64,000 nucleotides of DNA from Metallosphaera tengchongensis (lineage in GTDB: Archaea > Thermoproteota > Thermoprotei_A > Sulfolobales > Sulfolobaceae): assembly GCF_013343295.1 (NCBI RefSeq), contig NZ_CP049074.1:539501-603500 (forward strand), read 5' to 3'. Of the stretch, positions 34,215 to 44,516 are shown in pieces. Each line of letters starts with the position of its first letter. Within the stretch, counting starts at the first letter, position 1. The position numbers were made by a program, and so were the translations under genes. Under the pieces are notes generated by a model, which worked only from the letters and a program-made list of their open reading frames with translations, searched no databases and was not told where the DNA came from.

Positions 34215-35160
34215 ATACCGGAACGTTTGCACCGTAACTGTTAGACTTTTCCCGAATGGAGCACAACAGAAAAAGATGAGGAAGTTAGCAGACGCCTCAT
34301 CTAGACTGTACAACGAGGTAAACTACGAAAGACAACAGTCCTTCCAACAGAAGGGAGTAGACTTCAAGGGTACATGGGAAAAGTACTATGACAAGTACAA
34401 GAAGGTGCTTGGGGTTAACGCACAGGCTGTCCTCCAGAAGAACAACGAGGCTTGGTCGTCTTTCCTCTCCTTAAGGAACAGAGACGGACTACCATCCTTC
34501 GCAGACCACGTATCTCCGCCTGGCTACTGGAAAGAGGACAGGATTCCTCTGGAAGAAGTAGTCCGCTTTACGGTAGAGCCACGTAAAGGAGAACAGTAAC
34601 GTCGTCTACTGTCACCGTAGCTAGCATCTTGATACCTATGTCAATTGAGGTTACCTTGTCTGCTTTAGGTGTTGTCATCTGTACCTTGTCCCTCTCACCG
34701 TCTACGATTAGGGGGTTTTTCATAGGCTTACCAGACCTCTTTGCTGTGACCTTACCTACGTCGATAGGGATGTGGGCGTGGGACTTGTCGTCTTTGCGTA
34801 CCTCTAGCCTACCGTGAGTGCTAGACTACCTAAGTCTACCAGAGAAGGGTACCTCCATCTCCCAGTCCTTGAGGACGAGGACGTGCCTTTCCTCGTCTAC
34901 TTCGTAGCTGTCTTGCCTAACTACGAGGTTAACTTCCTAAGGTCGCAGGACTAGACAGGTTAAAGGCCGAGTCTGAGAAGTTACAAGATTTTGACGCGAG
35001 GGAAGAACTCCTGAAGGAGAGGGAGAGGGTCTTTAAGAGACTATACCGTATACTTCTCCACCACTACAGGACTTTATCCTCCCACCTATCTAAGTTACTC
35101 TGACAGTTAGGGGTCTCAACAACCTACCTTGGTTACCCTCACTCCATCTCTCAAGACTGA
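34215..35160 (+). pseudogene. TnpB (IS200/IS605) pseudogene with internal inversion
   Basis: The N-terminal part lies on the plus strand at 34215-34530: CTVTVRLFPNGAQQKK, then LADASSRLYNEVNYER and VLGVNAQAVLQKNNEAW, ending HVSPPGYWK. The following 415 bases read as TnpB only on the minus strand. From about 34946 the plus strand resumes: LDRLKAESEKLQDFDAREEL to LGVSTTYLGYP near 35140. Frames are broken by stops, and the C-terminal zinc ribbon and RuvC end are missing. A left-end palindrome CGCCATGGCG is at 34109-34118. The guide RNA end is lost. Confidence 0.8.
34531..34945 (-). pseudogene. Inverted middle segment of the TnpB pseudogene
   Basis: On the minus strand, from 34945 downwards: VNLVVRQDSYEVDEERHVLV, KDWEMEVPFSGRLR and a stop, SHAHIPIDVG, DKVTSIDIGIKMLATVTVDD (first RuvC motif region), and after a frameshift RKADYFFQRN near 34540. 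This is exactly the piece missing between the two plus-strand parts. Confidence 0.75.
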
Positions 35161-35200
35161 CATCTAAAAAATGACCCTTTTTGACAGACGTTCCTTCCCA

Positions 35201-35210
35201 AAGATATAAA
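35201..35210 (+). promoter_or_regulatory. TATA box of the superoxide dismutase gene
   Basis: AAGATATAAA centred about 27 bases before the ATG at 35235; leaderless geometry. Confidence 0.6.
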
Positions 35211-35234
35211 AATAACTACTAAGTAAGTATTGTT

Positions 35235-35867
35235 ATGAGTTCTCCTATATCTTTCAAGAAGTTCGAACTACCACCTCTACCCTACAAAGTAGATGGGCTG
35301 GAACCATACATTAGCAAGGATATAGTGGATGTACACTATAACGGTCACCATAAGGGATACGTCAACGGAGCAAACCAGTTCATGGAGAGGTTTACAAAGG
35401 TCATAAAAGGGGAACTGCAGTCAGGTCAATATGACGTGCAGGGACTGATGAGAGGGATAGTCTTTAACGTGAACGGGCATAAACTTCACGCCCTCTACTG
35501 GGACAATATGGCCCCAGCAGGTAAAGGAGGAGGGCAACCAGGAGGTGCCCTGGCGGATCTCATTGTTGAGCAATATGGCAGTTATGACAGGTTTAAGCAG
35601 GTATTCATTGAGACAGCCAACTCGCTACCAGGGACTGGATGGACTGTACTCTATTACGATACTGAGAATGGGAACTTAGAAATAATGACCTTTGAGAACC
35701 ACTTCATGAACCACATCGCGGAGCTACCAATCCTGCTAATTCTAGACGAGTTCGAACACGCCTACTATCTTCAGTACAAGAACAAGAGGGCAGACTACGT
35801 CAATAACTGGTGGAACGTCGTCAACTGGGATTACGCTGAGAAGAAGTTGCAGAAGTTCCTAAAGTAA
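35235..35867 (+). CDS. sod: Superoxide dismutase (Fe type)
   Basis: A 210-residue SOD of the Fe/Mn family. The metal ligands are visible in [26 protein letters not shown] and [14 protein letters not shown] (Asp and His). The glycine-rich [16 protein letters not shown] and [15 protein letters not shown] segments are as in the Fe-SODs of Sulfolobus, to which it looks closely similar. Cytosolic, with no signal peptide. Monocistronic with a strong TATA box. It sits directly beyond the TnpB pseudogene and appears undamaged. Confidence 0.95.
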   Translation: MSSPISFKKFELPPLPYKVDGLEPYISKDIVDVHYNGHHKGYVNGANQFMERFTKVIKGELQSGQYDVQGLMRGIVFNVNGHKLHALYWDNMAPAGKGGGQPGGALADLIVEQYGSYDRFKQVFIETANSLPGTGWTVLYYDTENGNLEIMTFENHFMNHIAELPILLILDEFEHAYYLQYKNKRADYVNNWWNVVNWDYAEKKLQKFLK

Positions 35868-35907
35868 AAAGCCAAACTAATTTATTTTCCTGTTTCTTTA
35901 CCTAGAC

Positions 35908-36981
35908 ATGGTATCGGTTATAATTCTAGCTGGGGGTTGGGCTACTAGACTGAGGCCATTAAGCTTGACCAAGCCCAAGCCGTTGTTCCCTGTTCTAGGA
36001 AAACCCATAATTGACTACACGCTCGACTCATTGGAAAGGGCAGGGATGGAGGACATATATATTTCTCTAAGGGTCATGTCTGATAAGATAGCTAAACACG
36101 TGGAGTCCCAGGGGAGGAAGGTTAAGCTAGTGGTTGAGAGTGAGCCCCTGGGAGACCTGGGCCCACTAAAGTACATCTCTGAAAAGTATCCTCTAGACGA
36201 GGAAGTTCTAGTGGTTTACGGTGATATTTACATGGAGACGGACTTCAGGGAGCTGTTGGCGTTTCATGAGGTCTCAGACTGTCAAGCGACCGTGATGGCT
36301 ACAGAAGTGGAAATGCCACAAAGGTACGGTGTCCTTTACACAAACGATAATAAGCTAATCCAGATAGTGGAGAAGCCATCAAACCCTCTCTCGAGGCAGA
36401 TCAACGCCGGGGTTTACGTGTTTGATAAGAGGACATTTTCCCTCATAGGTGGGAAATCCATTGCAAAGAACTTCATCCCGAAGGTCCTGCAACAGGGTTG
36501 CGTCTCTGTTTACAAGTATAACGGGCTCTGGGCTGACATAGGGATTCCATCGGATTATTTAAAGCTTAACTTTGACCTCTTAAGGAGGAAGCACCCGAAG
36601 GGGTTTATCTCCAGCTCAGCCAAAGTAAGCGAGAAGGCCGAGCTTATACCCCCCTACTTTATAGCAGACAACTCAGTGGTTGAGGAGTCATTGATAGATT
36701 CCAACACAATCATTGGAACTGGGTCAAGGATCGAGTGCTGTTCTTACCTAGGTGAAAGCTTACTTATGCCCAATGTAGTGGTCGGAAGGAACTCTTTCCT
36801 TAAGAACGTAATAGTCGGGGACAACAGCAAGATAGGAAGGTGGAACCATATAAGGGAATCCTCCATTCTAGGGGAGGAGGTCGTCACAGGTGATGGGGTG
36901 CTCCTCAATAGGGGAACGATTATTCTACCTTATAAGGAGGTTTCAGAATCAGTATTTAAAGAGAAGAGGATAATACTATGA
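35908..36981 (+). CDS. Sugar-phosphate nucleotidyltransferase with left-handed beta-helix end
   Basis: A 357-residue enzyme. The N-terminal nucleotidyltransferase domain starts VIILAGGWATRLRPLSLTKPKPLFPV, contains VVYGDIYMETDF (metal aspartate) and QIVEKPSNPLS, and ends with WADIGIPSDYLKLN. From about residue 230 hexapeptide repeats form a left-handed beta-helix. Such archaeal enzymes make GDP-mannose, UDP-glucose or dTDP-glucose; the sugar cannot be fixed from sequence. It overlaps the next gene by four bases. Confidence 0.88.
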   Translation: MVSVIILAGGWATRLRPLSLTKPKPLFPVLGKPIIDYTLDSLERAGMEDIYISLRVMSDKIAKHVESQGRKVKLVVESEPLGDLGPLKYISEKYPLDEEVLVVYGDIYMETDFRELLAFHEVSDCQATVMATEVEMPQRYGVLYTNDNKLIQIVEKPSNPLSRQINAGVYVFDKRTFSLIGGKSIAKNFIPKVLQQGCVSVYKYNGLWADIGIPSDYLKLNFDLLRRKHPKGFISSSAKVSEKAELIPPYFIADNSVVEESLIDSNTIIGTGSRIECCSYLGESLLMPNVVVGRNSFLKNVIVGDNSKIGRWNHIRESSILGEEVVTGDGVLLNRGTIILPYKEVSESVFKEKRIIL

Positions 36982-37661
36982 TCCTGAACGAAATCCTGGA
37001 GGAGCTTTCCTTCGAGTTGAAGAGAAGGAAAGTGGTGAACGTGTGTGTTGGGACTTCCTACACTGGAGTTATACTAGATGACCAGAGCATGGGAATTGCT
37101 ATTACCCTCACTGACGGAGAGGTCGATGATGCGGGGGAGATACAGGGGAAGAATGCGTACGAGGTCGCAAGTAAGTTGAACAGTGTCATGAGGAGGAGCA
37201 TATCCTTGGCAGTTATGGACGCCCTAAGCACGGTTGAGTTGTCAAACGGGGATCCCATCCAATTGTTTGAGGGGGGCAGGTTATGTATGTTTGGGTATTC
37301 CCCTCAGATCAAGGTAGAGGGTTTCAGCGAAGTCTTAGCTTACGATTTCTCCCCTCAACCCGTTCAAGGAAGCAGACCCTTTAGCGAGTTTAGGAGTGAA
37401 GTGTGTGACACAGGAGTCATATTTGGTTCCTCCTTAGTGTTAAACAACACAGACAAGATTTTGAAGGGATTAAAAGCTCAACACCTAGTTATGACTGGGG
37501 CTTCCTCAGTGATAGCTCCCAACACCTTGAAACGATATGGATTTAGTGCAGTGGGTAAGCTAGTTCCTCTAGACAGGAATAGGGCTTTCAGGACCATATG
37601 CGAAGGTGGTAGCTCGAAACAGTTGGCAAAGTACGTAGACAGGGTTCATGTAATCTTATGA
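36978..37661 (+). CDS. DUF364-type protein (putative metal-chelation family)
   Basis: A 227-residue protein with an N-terminal DUF4213-like half (VNVCVGTSYTGVILD, then GIAITLTDGEVDDAGEI) and a C-terminal DUF364 half (GVIFGSSLVLNNTDKIL, HLVMTGASSVIAPNTLKRYG). DUF364 proteins are often placed near metal or cofactor transport genes; no activity is established. Coupled by ATGA to the nucleotidyltransferase gene, which is an odd partner for a chelation role. Confidence 0.72.
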   Translation: MILNEILEELSFELKRRKVVNVCVGTSYTGVILDDQSMGIAITLTDGEVDDAGEIQGKNAYEVASKLNSVMRRSISLAVMDALSTVELSNGDPIQLFEGGRLCMFGYSPQIKVEGFSEVLAYDFSPQPVQGSRPFSEFRSEVCDTGVIFGSSLVLNNTDKILKGLKAQHLVMTGASSVIAPNTLKRYGFSAVGKLVPLDRNRAFRTICEGGSSKQLAKYVDRVHVIL

Positions 37662-37796
37662 GACTGATGTAAATTGAAGTTGTACAGCTCTAGATGCTGA
37701 CTTTTGCTTAATCTAATCAGTTTCAGGGGAGGTATGTGCAGGGAGCTTGGGGATACTATGGAGGAAGTTACGATATCTAAAAACCTCTTCTTAAGA

Positions 37797-38933
37797 TCAA
37801 TCTTCTAGTCCCAGAGATGACTGGAAGTCCTCTAGCCTCTCTGAACACTTCTCTCCCTGTTTGTATTTACACCCTGTCTTCTTGTTGAGCATAACTCTTA
37901 CGTCCTCGTAGTTTCCTGGCTCACTAGTGAGCACACCGTGGTTAAGTCTGAGTAACGCATGTCCTACCCTTGCCCCAACACCCAAATACGAAAGCCTCGT
38001 ACTTGCTACTCCCAACGCTTTCAGTGCCATTCTCTTGACCTCTTCGTCTCCTGTGGCCTCCCAAAGCGCGGAGAAGAATATCCCAGCCTCAGCGTTAGCT
38101 AAAGGCTCTAAGTAGGGTATTTGAGTCAGGGGGTCCTTTGGAACTACGTCTAGGAACCCTTTCTCGGCTTCAAGGTTGCTCTTCACGAAATCTTTAATTT
38201 TAGTTGCTATATCTAGGAGAGAGTCGTCCCCCTTTCTCATATATTCAGTGAGTAACGCGTACCCCACTACCGATTCGTCGATTAGGAGTCCGTAATTTTC
38301 CTTTTTACTGCTCCTATATACCTTACCGTCTTCCACGTATTCAAGGACCTTGGACGACCTCCCTGATATACTTTTCACTGCCTCATATATCGCGAACTCT
38401 CCTTTGAGTTCTCCCTTCCCTAAGAAGAACTTCGCTACCTCGTCCATTGGGGTCAGTTTCTCCATTGCCTTGGAGAACCTCTTCTCCAACCTTACTATGG
38501 TACTCATCAGCTCCACTACCCTGAAGTCTGCTGGGGCTCCATCGAGTACTTTCCCTATAACTTCGTAGATCGATGCCTCTGTAGGTTCTACAGGTTCAGG
38601 TATGAATGGGGGAAGCTTAACTGGGGTCAGTTTCTTGTCATCGTATTGGGTTATGAGATCCCTAAGGGAGGTGAGGATGTAGCTAGGCTCGTTGGATTCT
38701 ATTATTCCAAGTAGTTTCATGTCTGGGGTAATTACGGAAACGGAGGGGAGGACCCCTCTGGTTAACCTAATGAGGTAGTCCGGATGTTCTTCAGGGTCCA
38801 CAAGCAGAGTGACCACTCTCCTGGATAGAGGAGTTCCTTTCAACTTATCTGTGATAACGTCTTCCTTGGCTAGGATAACGGCTATTACTTTGTTGTAAAA
38901 CTTGGCGTCCGAAATTAATCTCTCGGTTATCAT
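37797..38933 (-). CDS. Divergent YyaL/DUF255-like protein (thioredoxin-like plus helical barrel)
   Basis: About 378 residues from the ATG at 38933. Residues 1-85 resemble the thioredoxin-like domain of YyaL proteins: LLVDPEEHPDYLIRLTRG then LPSVSVITPDMKLLG parallels 'VDREERPDxxxxY..GGWPxxVFLTPD'. The redox cysteines are missing. The rest is helical (FAIYEAVKSISGR, GLLIDESVVGYALLTEYMRK, LEPLANAEAGIFFSALWEAT), as in the toroidal sugar-epimerase-like part of that family. About half the usual YyaL length. Function unknown. Shares a divergent promoter region with the DUF2175 gene. Confidence 0.55.
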   Translation of the reverse strand: MITERLISDAKFYNKVIAVILAKEDVITDKLKGTPLSRRVVTLLVDPEEHPDYLIRLTRGVLPSVSVITPDMKLLGIIESNEPSYILTSLRDLITQYDDKKLTPVKLPPFIPEPVEPTEASIYEVIGKVLDGAPADFRVVELMSTIVRLEKRFSKAMEKLTPMDEVAKFFLGKGELKGEFAIYEAVKSISGRSSKVLEYVEDGKVYRSSKKENYGLLIDESVVGYALLTEYMRKGDDSLLDIATKIKDFVKSNLEAEKGFLDVVPKDPLTQIPYLEPLANAEAGIFFSALWEATGDEEVKRMALKALGVASTRLSYLGVGARVGHALLRLNHGVLTSEPGNYEDVRVMLNKKTGCKYKQGEKCSERLEDFQSSLGLED

Positions 38934-38948
38934 CAAGTCTTACCGTAA

Positions 38949-38968
38949 CATTTATTTTAATTTAAAAT
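38949..38968. promoter_or_regulatory. Shared divergent promoter region
   Basis: CATTTATTTTAATTTAAAAT carries TATA-like elements on both strands, about 25 bases from the ATG at 38981 on one side and from the ATG at 38933 on the other. Confidence 0.5.
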
Positions 38969-38980
38969 GTATCTATCGCG

Positions 38981-39316
38981 ATGAGTCGACCGGAAACAAA
39001 GTGGACGTGTGACTTATGTAAGAATAAGATATATTGGGATGAGCTTTTTACTTTCACCACGAAGAAAACGGTAGTTCACTACACCTGTTTTAGGGACAAG
39101 GCGTCGAAGACAGCCAAGGTGGACCCTGCACAGCTCGAGTTGGTTCTAGATATGCTGGAGGATGAGCTTAGAGACATCACAATTTACAAGAAGGGTATGA
39201 ACGTTATAAAGGAGGACGAGATTAAAAAGGTGTTCGAGCAGGCTGAGAAGGACGCTGAGAAGAACTCGGCCATGCTCACTAGGGTCGTGGAGAAATACAG
39301 CGGAGTTTTGGACTAG
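38981..39316 (+). CDS. DUF2175 zinc-ribbon protein
   Basis: A 111-residue protein typical of Sulfolobales. The N-terminal half carries a treble-clef or LIM-like metal site: [12 protein letters not shown] (CxxC) and [12 protein letters not shown] (HxxC). The C-terminal half is a charged helix pair ([18 protein letters not shown]). Family function unknown; a nucleic-acid or protein adaptor role is a guess. Confidence 0.8.
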   Translation: MSRPETKWTCDLCKNKIYWDELFTFTTKKTVVHYTCFRDKASKTAKVDPAQLELVLDMLEDELRDITIYKKGMNVIKEDEIKKVFEQAEKDAEKNSAMLTRVVEKYSGVLD

Positions 39317-39530
39317 TATATAATTTCGGTTTTTACCAATATTTTACTTGATCTGTTTTTTAATCTTGATGTGGTTTATCTTTACCTTCGATAGGCAGAA
39401 TGGACTACCTGCAGCGATAAAATCTTGTAGAAAAAATCTAGCTAAGTGTACACAAAAGTAAACACGTATTCGATGATGGAGGTAACATCTAGCGGTTCGT
39501 TTTAAGAGTTATTTACTACAATCTGTGTAG

Positions 39531-40307
39531 ATGATAAGTAACAGGTTATCATCTTATATGAAGGTCAAGTTGGTTTCCTACAACCCTGACGGCGAGCGTG
39601 TTGTAGCTATTGCAGCCAAGATCTCTCGCTCTAGAAAGGGATGGGACTATCACGAGAACATGAGCCAGGAAGAGATCGAGACGTGGATTAGGGACTCTAT
39701 ACTCCACGGATACTGGTCTGTCCTGGAGCACAGCGTCTATACTTTCAGCATAGAGGGCATAAGCAGAGTCGCCTCTCACCAGCTTGTCAGGCATAGGATA
39801 GCGTCCTACACGCAGACCTCCCATCGGTTCGCTAAGCCAGTGGATGAGTACTATAGACCTGTGTCCCCACCTAGTGCCAGGGGTAAGATAGAGCAAGCAT
39901 ACATCGACCTCTACAAGGAGTACTATACGTTACTTCAACAAGGAGTACCAGAGGAGGACGCTCGCTACCTCCTACCAAACGGCGTCAACACTAACCTGGT
40001 TGTCACCATGAACGCTAGGGAGCTCTACAACTTCTTCGGGCTAAGAATCTGTTCCAGGGCACAGTGGGAAATAAGGGCAGTCGCCTGGTTGATGTTAGAC
40101 GAGGTGCGAAAAGTCCACCCGAGGCTTTTCAGGTATGCTGGGCCGAACTGCATCCTCCACGAGAACTTCGTTAGGCCTGAGGACGACCCTGTGACCCTGG
40201 AACAGGAGAAACAGTTTACCTCGGCCAGGTGCATAGAAGGCGTCCCTAGAGAGGGTATATGGAAATGTATGAAGAACTCCCGTAACATTCTAGAAAAACT
40301 TAAGTAA
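39531..40307 (+). CDS. thyX: Flavin-dependent thymidylate synthase ThyX
   Basis: A 258-residue FAD enzyme converting dUMP to dTMP. The ThyX motif RHRxxSxxxxSxR is present at residues 87-99 as [13 protein letters not shown]. Other family pieces are [20 protein letters not shown] and [18 protein letters not shown]. The ATG at 39531 lies 28 bases after TTTTAAGAG (39499-39507), fitting a leaderless start; [10 protein letters not shown] at 39558 is the alternative and is closer to the family consensus start. Confidence 0.95.
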   Translation: MISNRLSSYMKVKLVSYNPDGERVVAIAAKISRSRKGWDYHENMSQEEIETWIRDSILHGYWSVLEHSVYTFSIEGISRVASHQLVRHRIASYTQTSHRFAKPVDEYYRPVSPPSARGKIEQAYIDLYKEYYTLLQQGVPEEDARYLLPNGVNTNLVVTMNARELYNFFGLRICSRAQWEIRAVAWLMLDEVRKVHPRLFRYAGPNCILHENFVRPEDDPVTLEQEKQFTSARCIEGVPREGIWKCMKNSRNILEKLK

Positions 40308-40370
40308 ATCTACACACGAGTAATAATAGTTTTTTAAAGTTTATAAGCACAGTTCGATTGTCAAAAGCAA

Positions 40371-40380
40371 ATATTTTATA
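40371..40380 (+). promoter_or_regulatory. Promoter of the nuo operon
   Basis: ATATTTTATA centred about 29 bases before the nuoA ATG at 40406. No further TATA box stands out in the nine overlapping or abutting cistrons that follow. Confidence 0.6.
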
Positions 40381-40405
40381 CCCCTTCTAATGTATCTACT
40401 GTTGC

Positions 40406-40795
40406 ATGACCTACATTCAGGCTGCTCTGTCATTTGGTCTACCTTTCGTATTGGTTCTATTAGCGGGTTATGGAACGTATAAGCTCCTGTCCTTAGCCTT
40501 GCCCAACAACCCGAATCCCTTAAAGACTTCTAGGTTCGAGGCAGGTAACATACCCACTGGCGAGGGGAGATTGTGGTTTCCCCTCCAGTATTACGGCTAT
40601 CTCCTTGTCTACACTACATTGGAACCAATAGTTGTTCTTCTGTTTATAGTAGCAGCTGTACCTTTTTACAACAACTTCACGCTATTCAGGAACTTAATTA
40701 TAGTGGCAGGATCATTCCTAATATTAATGTATCCAATCTTGTATTATGCAATTAAGCAGATCGATACTCTAACTTATTGGGGGTTGAGGAGATGA
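40406..40795 (+). CDS. nuoA: Complex I-like subunit NuoA
   Basis: A 129-residue membrane protein with three hydrophobic helices and the NuoA signature between the first two ([30 protein letters not shown]). It belongs to the proton-translocating membrane arm around the quinone site. The ATG overlap (ATGA) with nuoC shows that nuoB, which normally lies between them, is not encoded here. Confidence 0.92.
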   Translation: MTYIQAALSFGLPFVLVLLAGYGTYKLLSLALPNNPNPLKTSRFEAGNIPTGEGRLWFPLQYYGYLLVYTTLEPIVVLLFIVAAVPFYNNFTLFRNLIIVAGSFLILMYPILYYAIKQIDTLTYWGLRR

Positions 40796-41274
40796 GTCAG
40801 AAGCCAATTGACCTGATAGTCCAGGCCCTTCAGCAGAAGAAGATCCCCTTTAAGCCTGAGGGAGAGACTAGAGGATCCATTGAGGTAGATAAGAGTAAAT
40901 TAGTCGAGACTGCGAAGGCTCTCAAGGAGATTGGTTTCGACCACGTTAAGTCCGTGACTGGGACTGACTACCCGGATCAAAGCAGAATACAGCTGGTGTA
41001 CCACGTATCGTCCTACGACATACAGCTCTCAAGGGTTATAGTAGCCCTGAAGACCTGGACCTCCTATAAGGAGATGAGCGTTCCCAGTCTACTTCCTGTC
41101 TGGGGGAGCGTGTGGACTGGGGAAAGAGAAACGTATGAAATGCTGGGGGTTACTTTCGAGGGGAACCCTGATATGAGGAGGCTATTTTTGCCTGAAGACT
41201 TCGAAGGGGTTTACCCTTTGAGGAAGAGCTTCAAGATTAGAACGGAGGGGTTATTCGTTGACAAATCAAGTTGA
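40792..41274 (+). CDS. nuoC: Complex I-like subunit NuoC
   Basis: About 160 residues of the 30-kDa subunit: [63 protein letters not shown] and YPLRKSFK. The start at 40792 (MSQKPIDL) is chosen because it overlaps the nuoA stop; a frame five codons longer exists. It docks with NuoD in the hydrophilic arm. Ends 17 bases inside nuoD. Confidence 0.94.
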   Translation: MSQKPIDLIVQALQQKKIPFKPEGETRGSIEVDKSKLVETAKALKEIGFDHVKSVTGTDYPDQSRIQLVYHVSSYDIQLSRVIVALKTWTSYKEMSVPSLLPVWGSVWTGERETYEMLGVTFEGNPDMRRLFLPEDFEGVYPLRKSFKIRTEGLFVDKSS

Positions 41275-42475
41275 TGAGTTAATGAAAAGCGGAGGAATGG
41301 AAATAGACGTAGTACCCATTAGCGGGGAACTCAACGTCGGTCCTCAGCACCCGGGATCGGGCCACATGAGGATATTTGTGAAGTTAAATGGGGATATAAT
41401 TGAGGACGCCGAGATTGACCCAGGCTACGTCCATAGGGCGGTGGAAAAACTTGGGGAGAACAGGAACTACATGCATCTGATCCCTCTGGTGGAGAGGCCT
41501 GCAATCCTAGACTCCATCAACATGAACCTTGGGTACATCCTGGCTGTTGAGAAGATTCTTAACGTCGATGTCCCAGAGAGGGCCCAATACCTCAGGAGCT
41601 TCTCTGCTGAGATTAGCAGGATAGCTAGCCATCTATACGGAATGGGTATACTCGCAATTTTCATTGGCCACTCAACAGGTTTCATGTGGGGCTTTGGGGA
41701 CAGAGAGGTATGGGTTCAAATTCTTGAGGTGCTCACAGGGGCCAGGATAACCAACTCGTACATTATACCAGGTGGAGTTAGGAGGGACTTGACTCCAACA
41801 GTTGTAGAGATGACCAAGAAGGCAATCTCTTACATGAGGAAAAAAATGAAGGACTGGGAGAGGATATTCCTGAACAACCCCAACATCAAGGCGAGGTTGC
41901 AAGACGTGGGAATCATGACTAGGGAACAGGCAATAGACTGGGGAGCCGCAGGTCCTAACTTGAGGGGCTCTGGGGTGTACTATGACGCTAGGAAGGCAGA
42001 ACCTTACGGAGCTTACTCTAAGCTAGATTTTGAAATTCCCGTTTACAAGGAGGGCGATGGTTACGCAAGGACTTTGGTCAGGTTTGAGGAGATAGAGCAG
42101 AGCCTTAGAATTTTGGAGCAGATTATAAAGGACATACCCGAGGGGCAGATCCTGAGCGATAGGTTCTTCAAACAAATCCCACCAACTAGGCTGAAGAAGT
42201 GGTGGGAAGGACAGAAGAGGATTGTGCTCCCAGGGTACTACGCTTCCTTTAGACCTCCTAAGGGTGAGGCGATTTCAAGGGTTGAGGCTGGTAGGGGGGA
42301 GCTGGTGTATTACGTCGTGAGCGACGGCTCAGCTAAGCCCTACAGGTTAAGAATGATTACCCCTTCATACAGGGCAATCTACGTAATGAAGAACCTACTT
42401 AAGGGGGCTAGGTATGCTGATCTAGTCTCCATCTACGGGAGTCTAGACTACTTCCCACCGGAGGCTGATAGGTAA
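41258..42475 (+). CDS. nuoD: Complex I-like subunit NuoD (49-kDa, hydrogenase-like)
   Basis: Up to 405 residues. [15 protein letters not shown] near the N-terminus forms the quinone-pocket loop, followed by [40 protein letters not shown] and a late [24 protein letters not shown]. The NiFe-site cysteines of related hydrogenases are absent, as expected. The frame opens at TTG 41258; ATG at 41282 or 41297 ([16 protein letters not shown]) are alternatives. Confidence 0.95.
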   Translation: MTNQVDELMKSGGMEIDVVPISGELNVGPQHPGSGHMRIFVKLNGDIIEDAEIDPGYVHRAVEKLGENRNYMHLIPLVERPAILDSINMNLGYILAVEKILNVDVPERAQYLRSFSAEISRIASHLYGMGILAIFIGHSTGFMWGFGDREVWVQILEVLTGARITNSYIIPGGVRRDLTPTVVEMTKKAISYMRKKMKDWERIFLNNPNIKARLQDVGIMTREQAIDWGAAGPNLRGSGVYYDARKAEPYGAYSKLDFEIPVYKEGDGYARTLVRFEEIEQSLRILEQIIKDIPEGQILSDRFFKQIPPTRLKKWWEGQKRIVLPGYYASFRPPKGEAISRVEAGRGELVYYVVSDGSAKPYRLRMITPSYRAIYVMKNLLKGARYADLVSIYGSLDYFPPEADR

Positions 42476-43533
42476 TGAACTTGTTATTTGACTTAAGGTA
42501 TTACATATTTTATCCGTCATTTTTTGCTCCAATTATACTACCAGGTCTGATATTCACGGGGATTCTCCTGTTGACTACCATCTGGTTTGAGAGGAAAGCT
42601 GCGGCAAGGGTCCAGATGAGAATAGGTCCGTACTACGCCTCAAAGAGACTGGGCGGTTACCTTCAACTAGTCGCTGACGCCCTTAAGTTCGTGTTCTCAG
42701 AGGTAATAGTCCCAGAGGGAGTGAACCCGACCCTCTTCGCCTTGACCCCAGTCTTGGTCGTAGCCATGTCTTTCTTACCCCTATCTGTAATACCAGTATC
42801 CGTTATTCCGCCCTCCGGATCTATATTTTCAATTTATTTTAAAGACTTCTACGATCCCAACGTTGGAATGGGCGTCCTCACCGGTCTTTTCACACAGTAC
42901 AACATGTTGTTAATTCTTGCCATTGAATCGATTTACCCCGCAATGATCATATTAATGGCGTGGAGCACCAACAACAGGTTTGCCATTGTTGGGGCTGTTA
43001 GGGAGTCGTATCTATCTGTTTCATATGACGTCTTACTCCTGTTGTCAACTGTTAGTATGGCCTTTGAGTACCACACTCTCGATCTGGCAAAAATAGTTCA
43101 GTCGGGTATACCTGGGATTTTCGCGAACCCCTTGGCGGCCATCGCTTTCTTCATAGCAATGATAATTGGAAGCGCCAGGTTTCCGTTCGATATAGCGGAG
43201 GCTGACACGGAGCTTGTGTTAGGTCCTGCAACCGAGTACAGCGGTTTGCTTTTCGTACTGACCATGGCTGGATCTTACGTGGGTAATTTCGTGTACGCCC
43301 TAGTGTTCACGGACATGTTCTTAGCTGGCTGGTACCCGCTATCCGGGTTTCCCGGAGCGTTACTTACTGTGATCAAAGCCTCCATATTGGTCTTTTTCTC
43401 CGTTTTCCTCAGGTCAGTTTACGGAAGATATAGGCTAGATCAAGCCTTGAGGGGGAGCTGGAAGTACCTGTTCCCCTTGACCGTAGCTTCTCTGTTCTTA
43501 GGTTTGGTGGTGGGTTACATATGGATTCAGTGA
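42475..43533 (+). CDS. nuoH: Complex I-like subunit NuoH
   Basis: A 352-residue membrane protein with eight or so helices. Landmarks are [18 protein letters not shown] in the first cytoplasmic loop (quinone tunnel), [14 protein letters not shown], and [23 protein letters not shown]. NuoH joins the membrane arm to the peripheral arm. One base is shared with the nuoD stop codon and 13 with nuoI. Confidence 0.95.
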   Translation: MNLLFDLRYYIFYPSFFAPIILPGLIFTGILLLTTIWFERKAAARVQMRIGPYYASKRLGGYLQLVADALKFVFSEVIVPEGVNPTLFALTPVLVVAMSFLPLSVIPVSVIPPSGSIFSIYFKDFYDPNVGMGVLTGLFTQYNMLLILAIESIYPAMIILMAWSTNNRFAIVGAVRESYLSVSYDVLLLLSTVSMAFEYHTLDLAKIVQSGIPGIFANPLAAIAFFIAMIIGSARFPFDIAEADTELVLGPATEYSGLLFVLTMAGSYVGNFVYALVFTDMFLAGWYPLSGFPGALLTVIKASILVFFSVFLRSVYGRYRLDQALRGSWKYLFPLTVASLFLGLVVGYIWIQ

Positions 43534-44030
43534 AAATAAAGGAGTATAAGAAGGGGCAGTCCCCGTTTAACGTAGTCTCAGGTCACCTACAGGCGGTAGG
43601 GACTGGGATGAAGTACTTCGTGAGACCGCAAAGGATAACCCTGAAGTACCCTGAGGAGTCCATGACTCTACCGACTGGTTACAGGGGGATGATAAGGCTT
43701 TACAAGGACGTATGTATAGGATGTACCCTATGCGCAATGGTCTGCCCTGCGGACGCTATGAAGATGGTGACTGATCAAGGGAAGAAGCTTCCCACAATAA
43801 ATTACGGTAGGTGTGTGTTCTGTGCGTTCTGCGTGGACATATGTCCAGTGGACGCCCTCAAGGAAACAGGAGTACACGACGCCACATTCTCCAATAGGAG
43901 GGAGTTGATATTTAGGCCAGACAGGTTCGACCAGGACTTTGACCAACCTCCGATGGAAAAGGTAGTTAGGAAGGTTAAGGTTGTAATAGATGAGGAGAAG
44001 GGTGTGAAGTATGTTCCTGACACAGAGTGA
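43521..44030 (+). CDS. nuoI: Complex I-like subunit NuoI (two [4Fe-4S] clusters)
   Basis: A 169-residue ferredoxin-like subunit with two CxxCxxCxxxCP motifs: [12 protein letters not shown] (about residues 72-83) and [12 protein letters not shown] (about 111-122). Its clusters carry electrons toward the quinone site. With no NuoE, F or G in this operon, the electron donor is probably a ferredoxin or another reduced carrier instead of NADH. Confidence 0.95.
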   Translation: MDSVKIKEYKKGQSPFNVVSGHLQAVGTGMKYFVRPQRITLKYPEESMTLPTGYRGMIRLYKDVCIGCTLCAMVCPADAMKMVTDQGKKLPTINYGRCVFCAFCVDICPVDALKETGVHDATFSNRRELIFRPDRFDQDFDQPPMEKVVRKVKVVIDEEKGVKYVPDTE

Positions 44031-44514
44031 TCTCCAGACTGGTATATTCTTCCTTTTCTCTGTAACTTCCTTGGCTACTGCCCTGTTCATTGTAAACTCA
44101 AAGAATGTATTTTACTCCGCCATAGCCTTGGCTTTCCTAGGGATCTCTGTCGCTATCTTGATAGCTGACTTAGACCCAGCTGTGTACTCCATATATTCAG
44201 CGTTCCACCTGCTCCTGTACGTGGGAGCAACCGTGGTCTTCCTCTCCATATCCCTGGTCATGTTTAAGGGGTTGGAAGTTAAGGAGATAAGGACGCCCTG
44301 GGCTCCGGCTTTGGCGCTTCTAGCTGCAATAGGTTTCTTTGCTGTCCTAGTCTTGTCGACTTCCTCCGTAACCCCTCAGGCGCAGTTCCCTTCCATTAGC
44401 CTCTCAAGCCTAGGGGAGAGGATAATAGCGGACTATTGGTTCCCAGCGGTTATTCTGGTGATCGCCCTGTTAACCACAATGATTGAGGCCCTGTCGTTAG
44501 CTAGGAGGGATTAG
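44011..44514 (+). CDS. nuoJ: Complex I-like subunit NuoJ
   Basis: A 167-residue membrane protein with five predicted helices, including [19 protein letters not shown] and [20 protein letters not shown], the latter with the NuoJ pi-bulge-like glycine region. Overlaps nuoI by 20 bases and ends three bases before nuoK. Confidence 0.9.
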   Translation: MFLTQSDLQTGIFFLFSVTSLATALFIVNSKNVFYSAIALAFLGISVAILIADLDPAVYSIYSAFHLLLYVGATVVFLSISLVMFKGLEVKEIRTPWAPALALLAAIGFFAVLVLSTSSVTPQAQFPSISLSSLGERIIADYWFPAVILVIALLTTMIEALSLARRD

Positions 44515-44516
44515 AA

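Noticed and set aside
34066-34266. Minus-strand frame of 66 codons before the TnpB pseudogene
   Set aside because: It is the reverse of the transposon left end and TnpB N-terminus.
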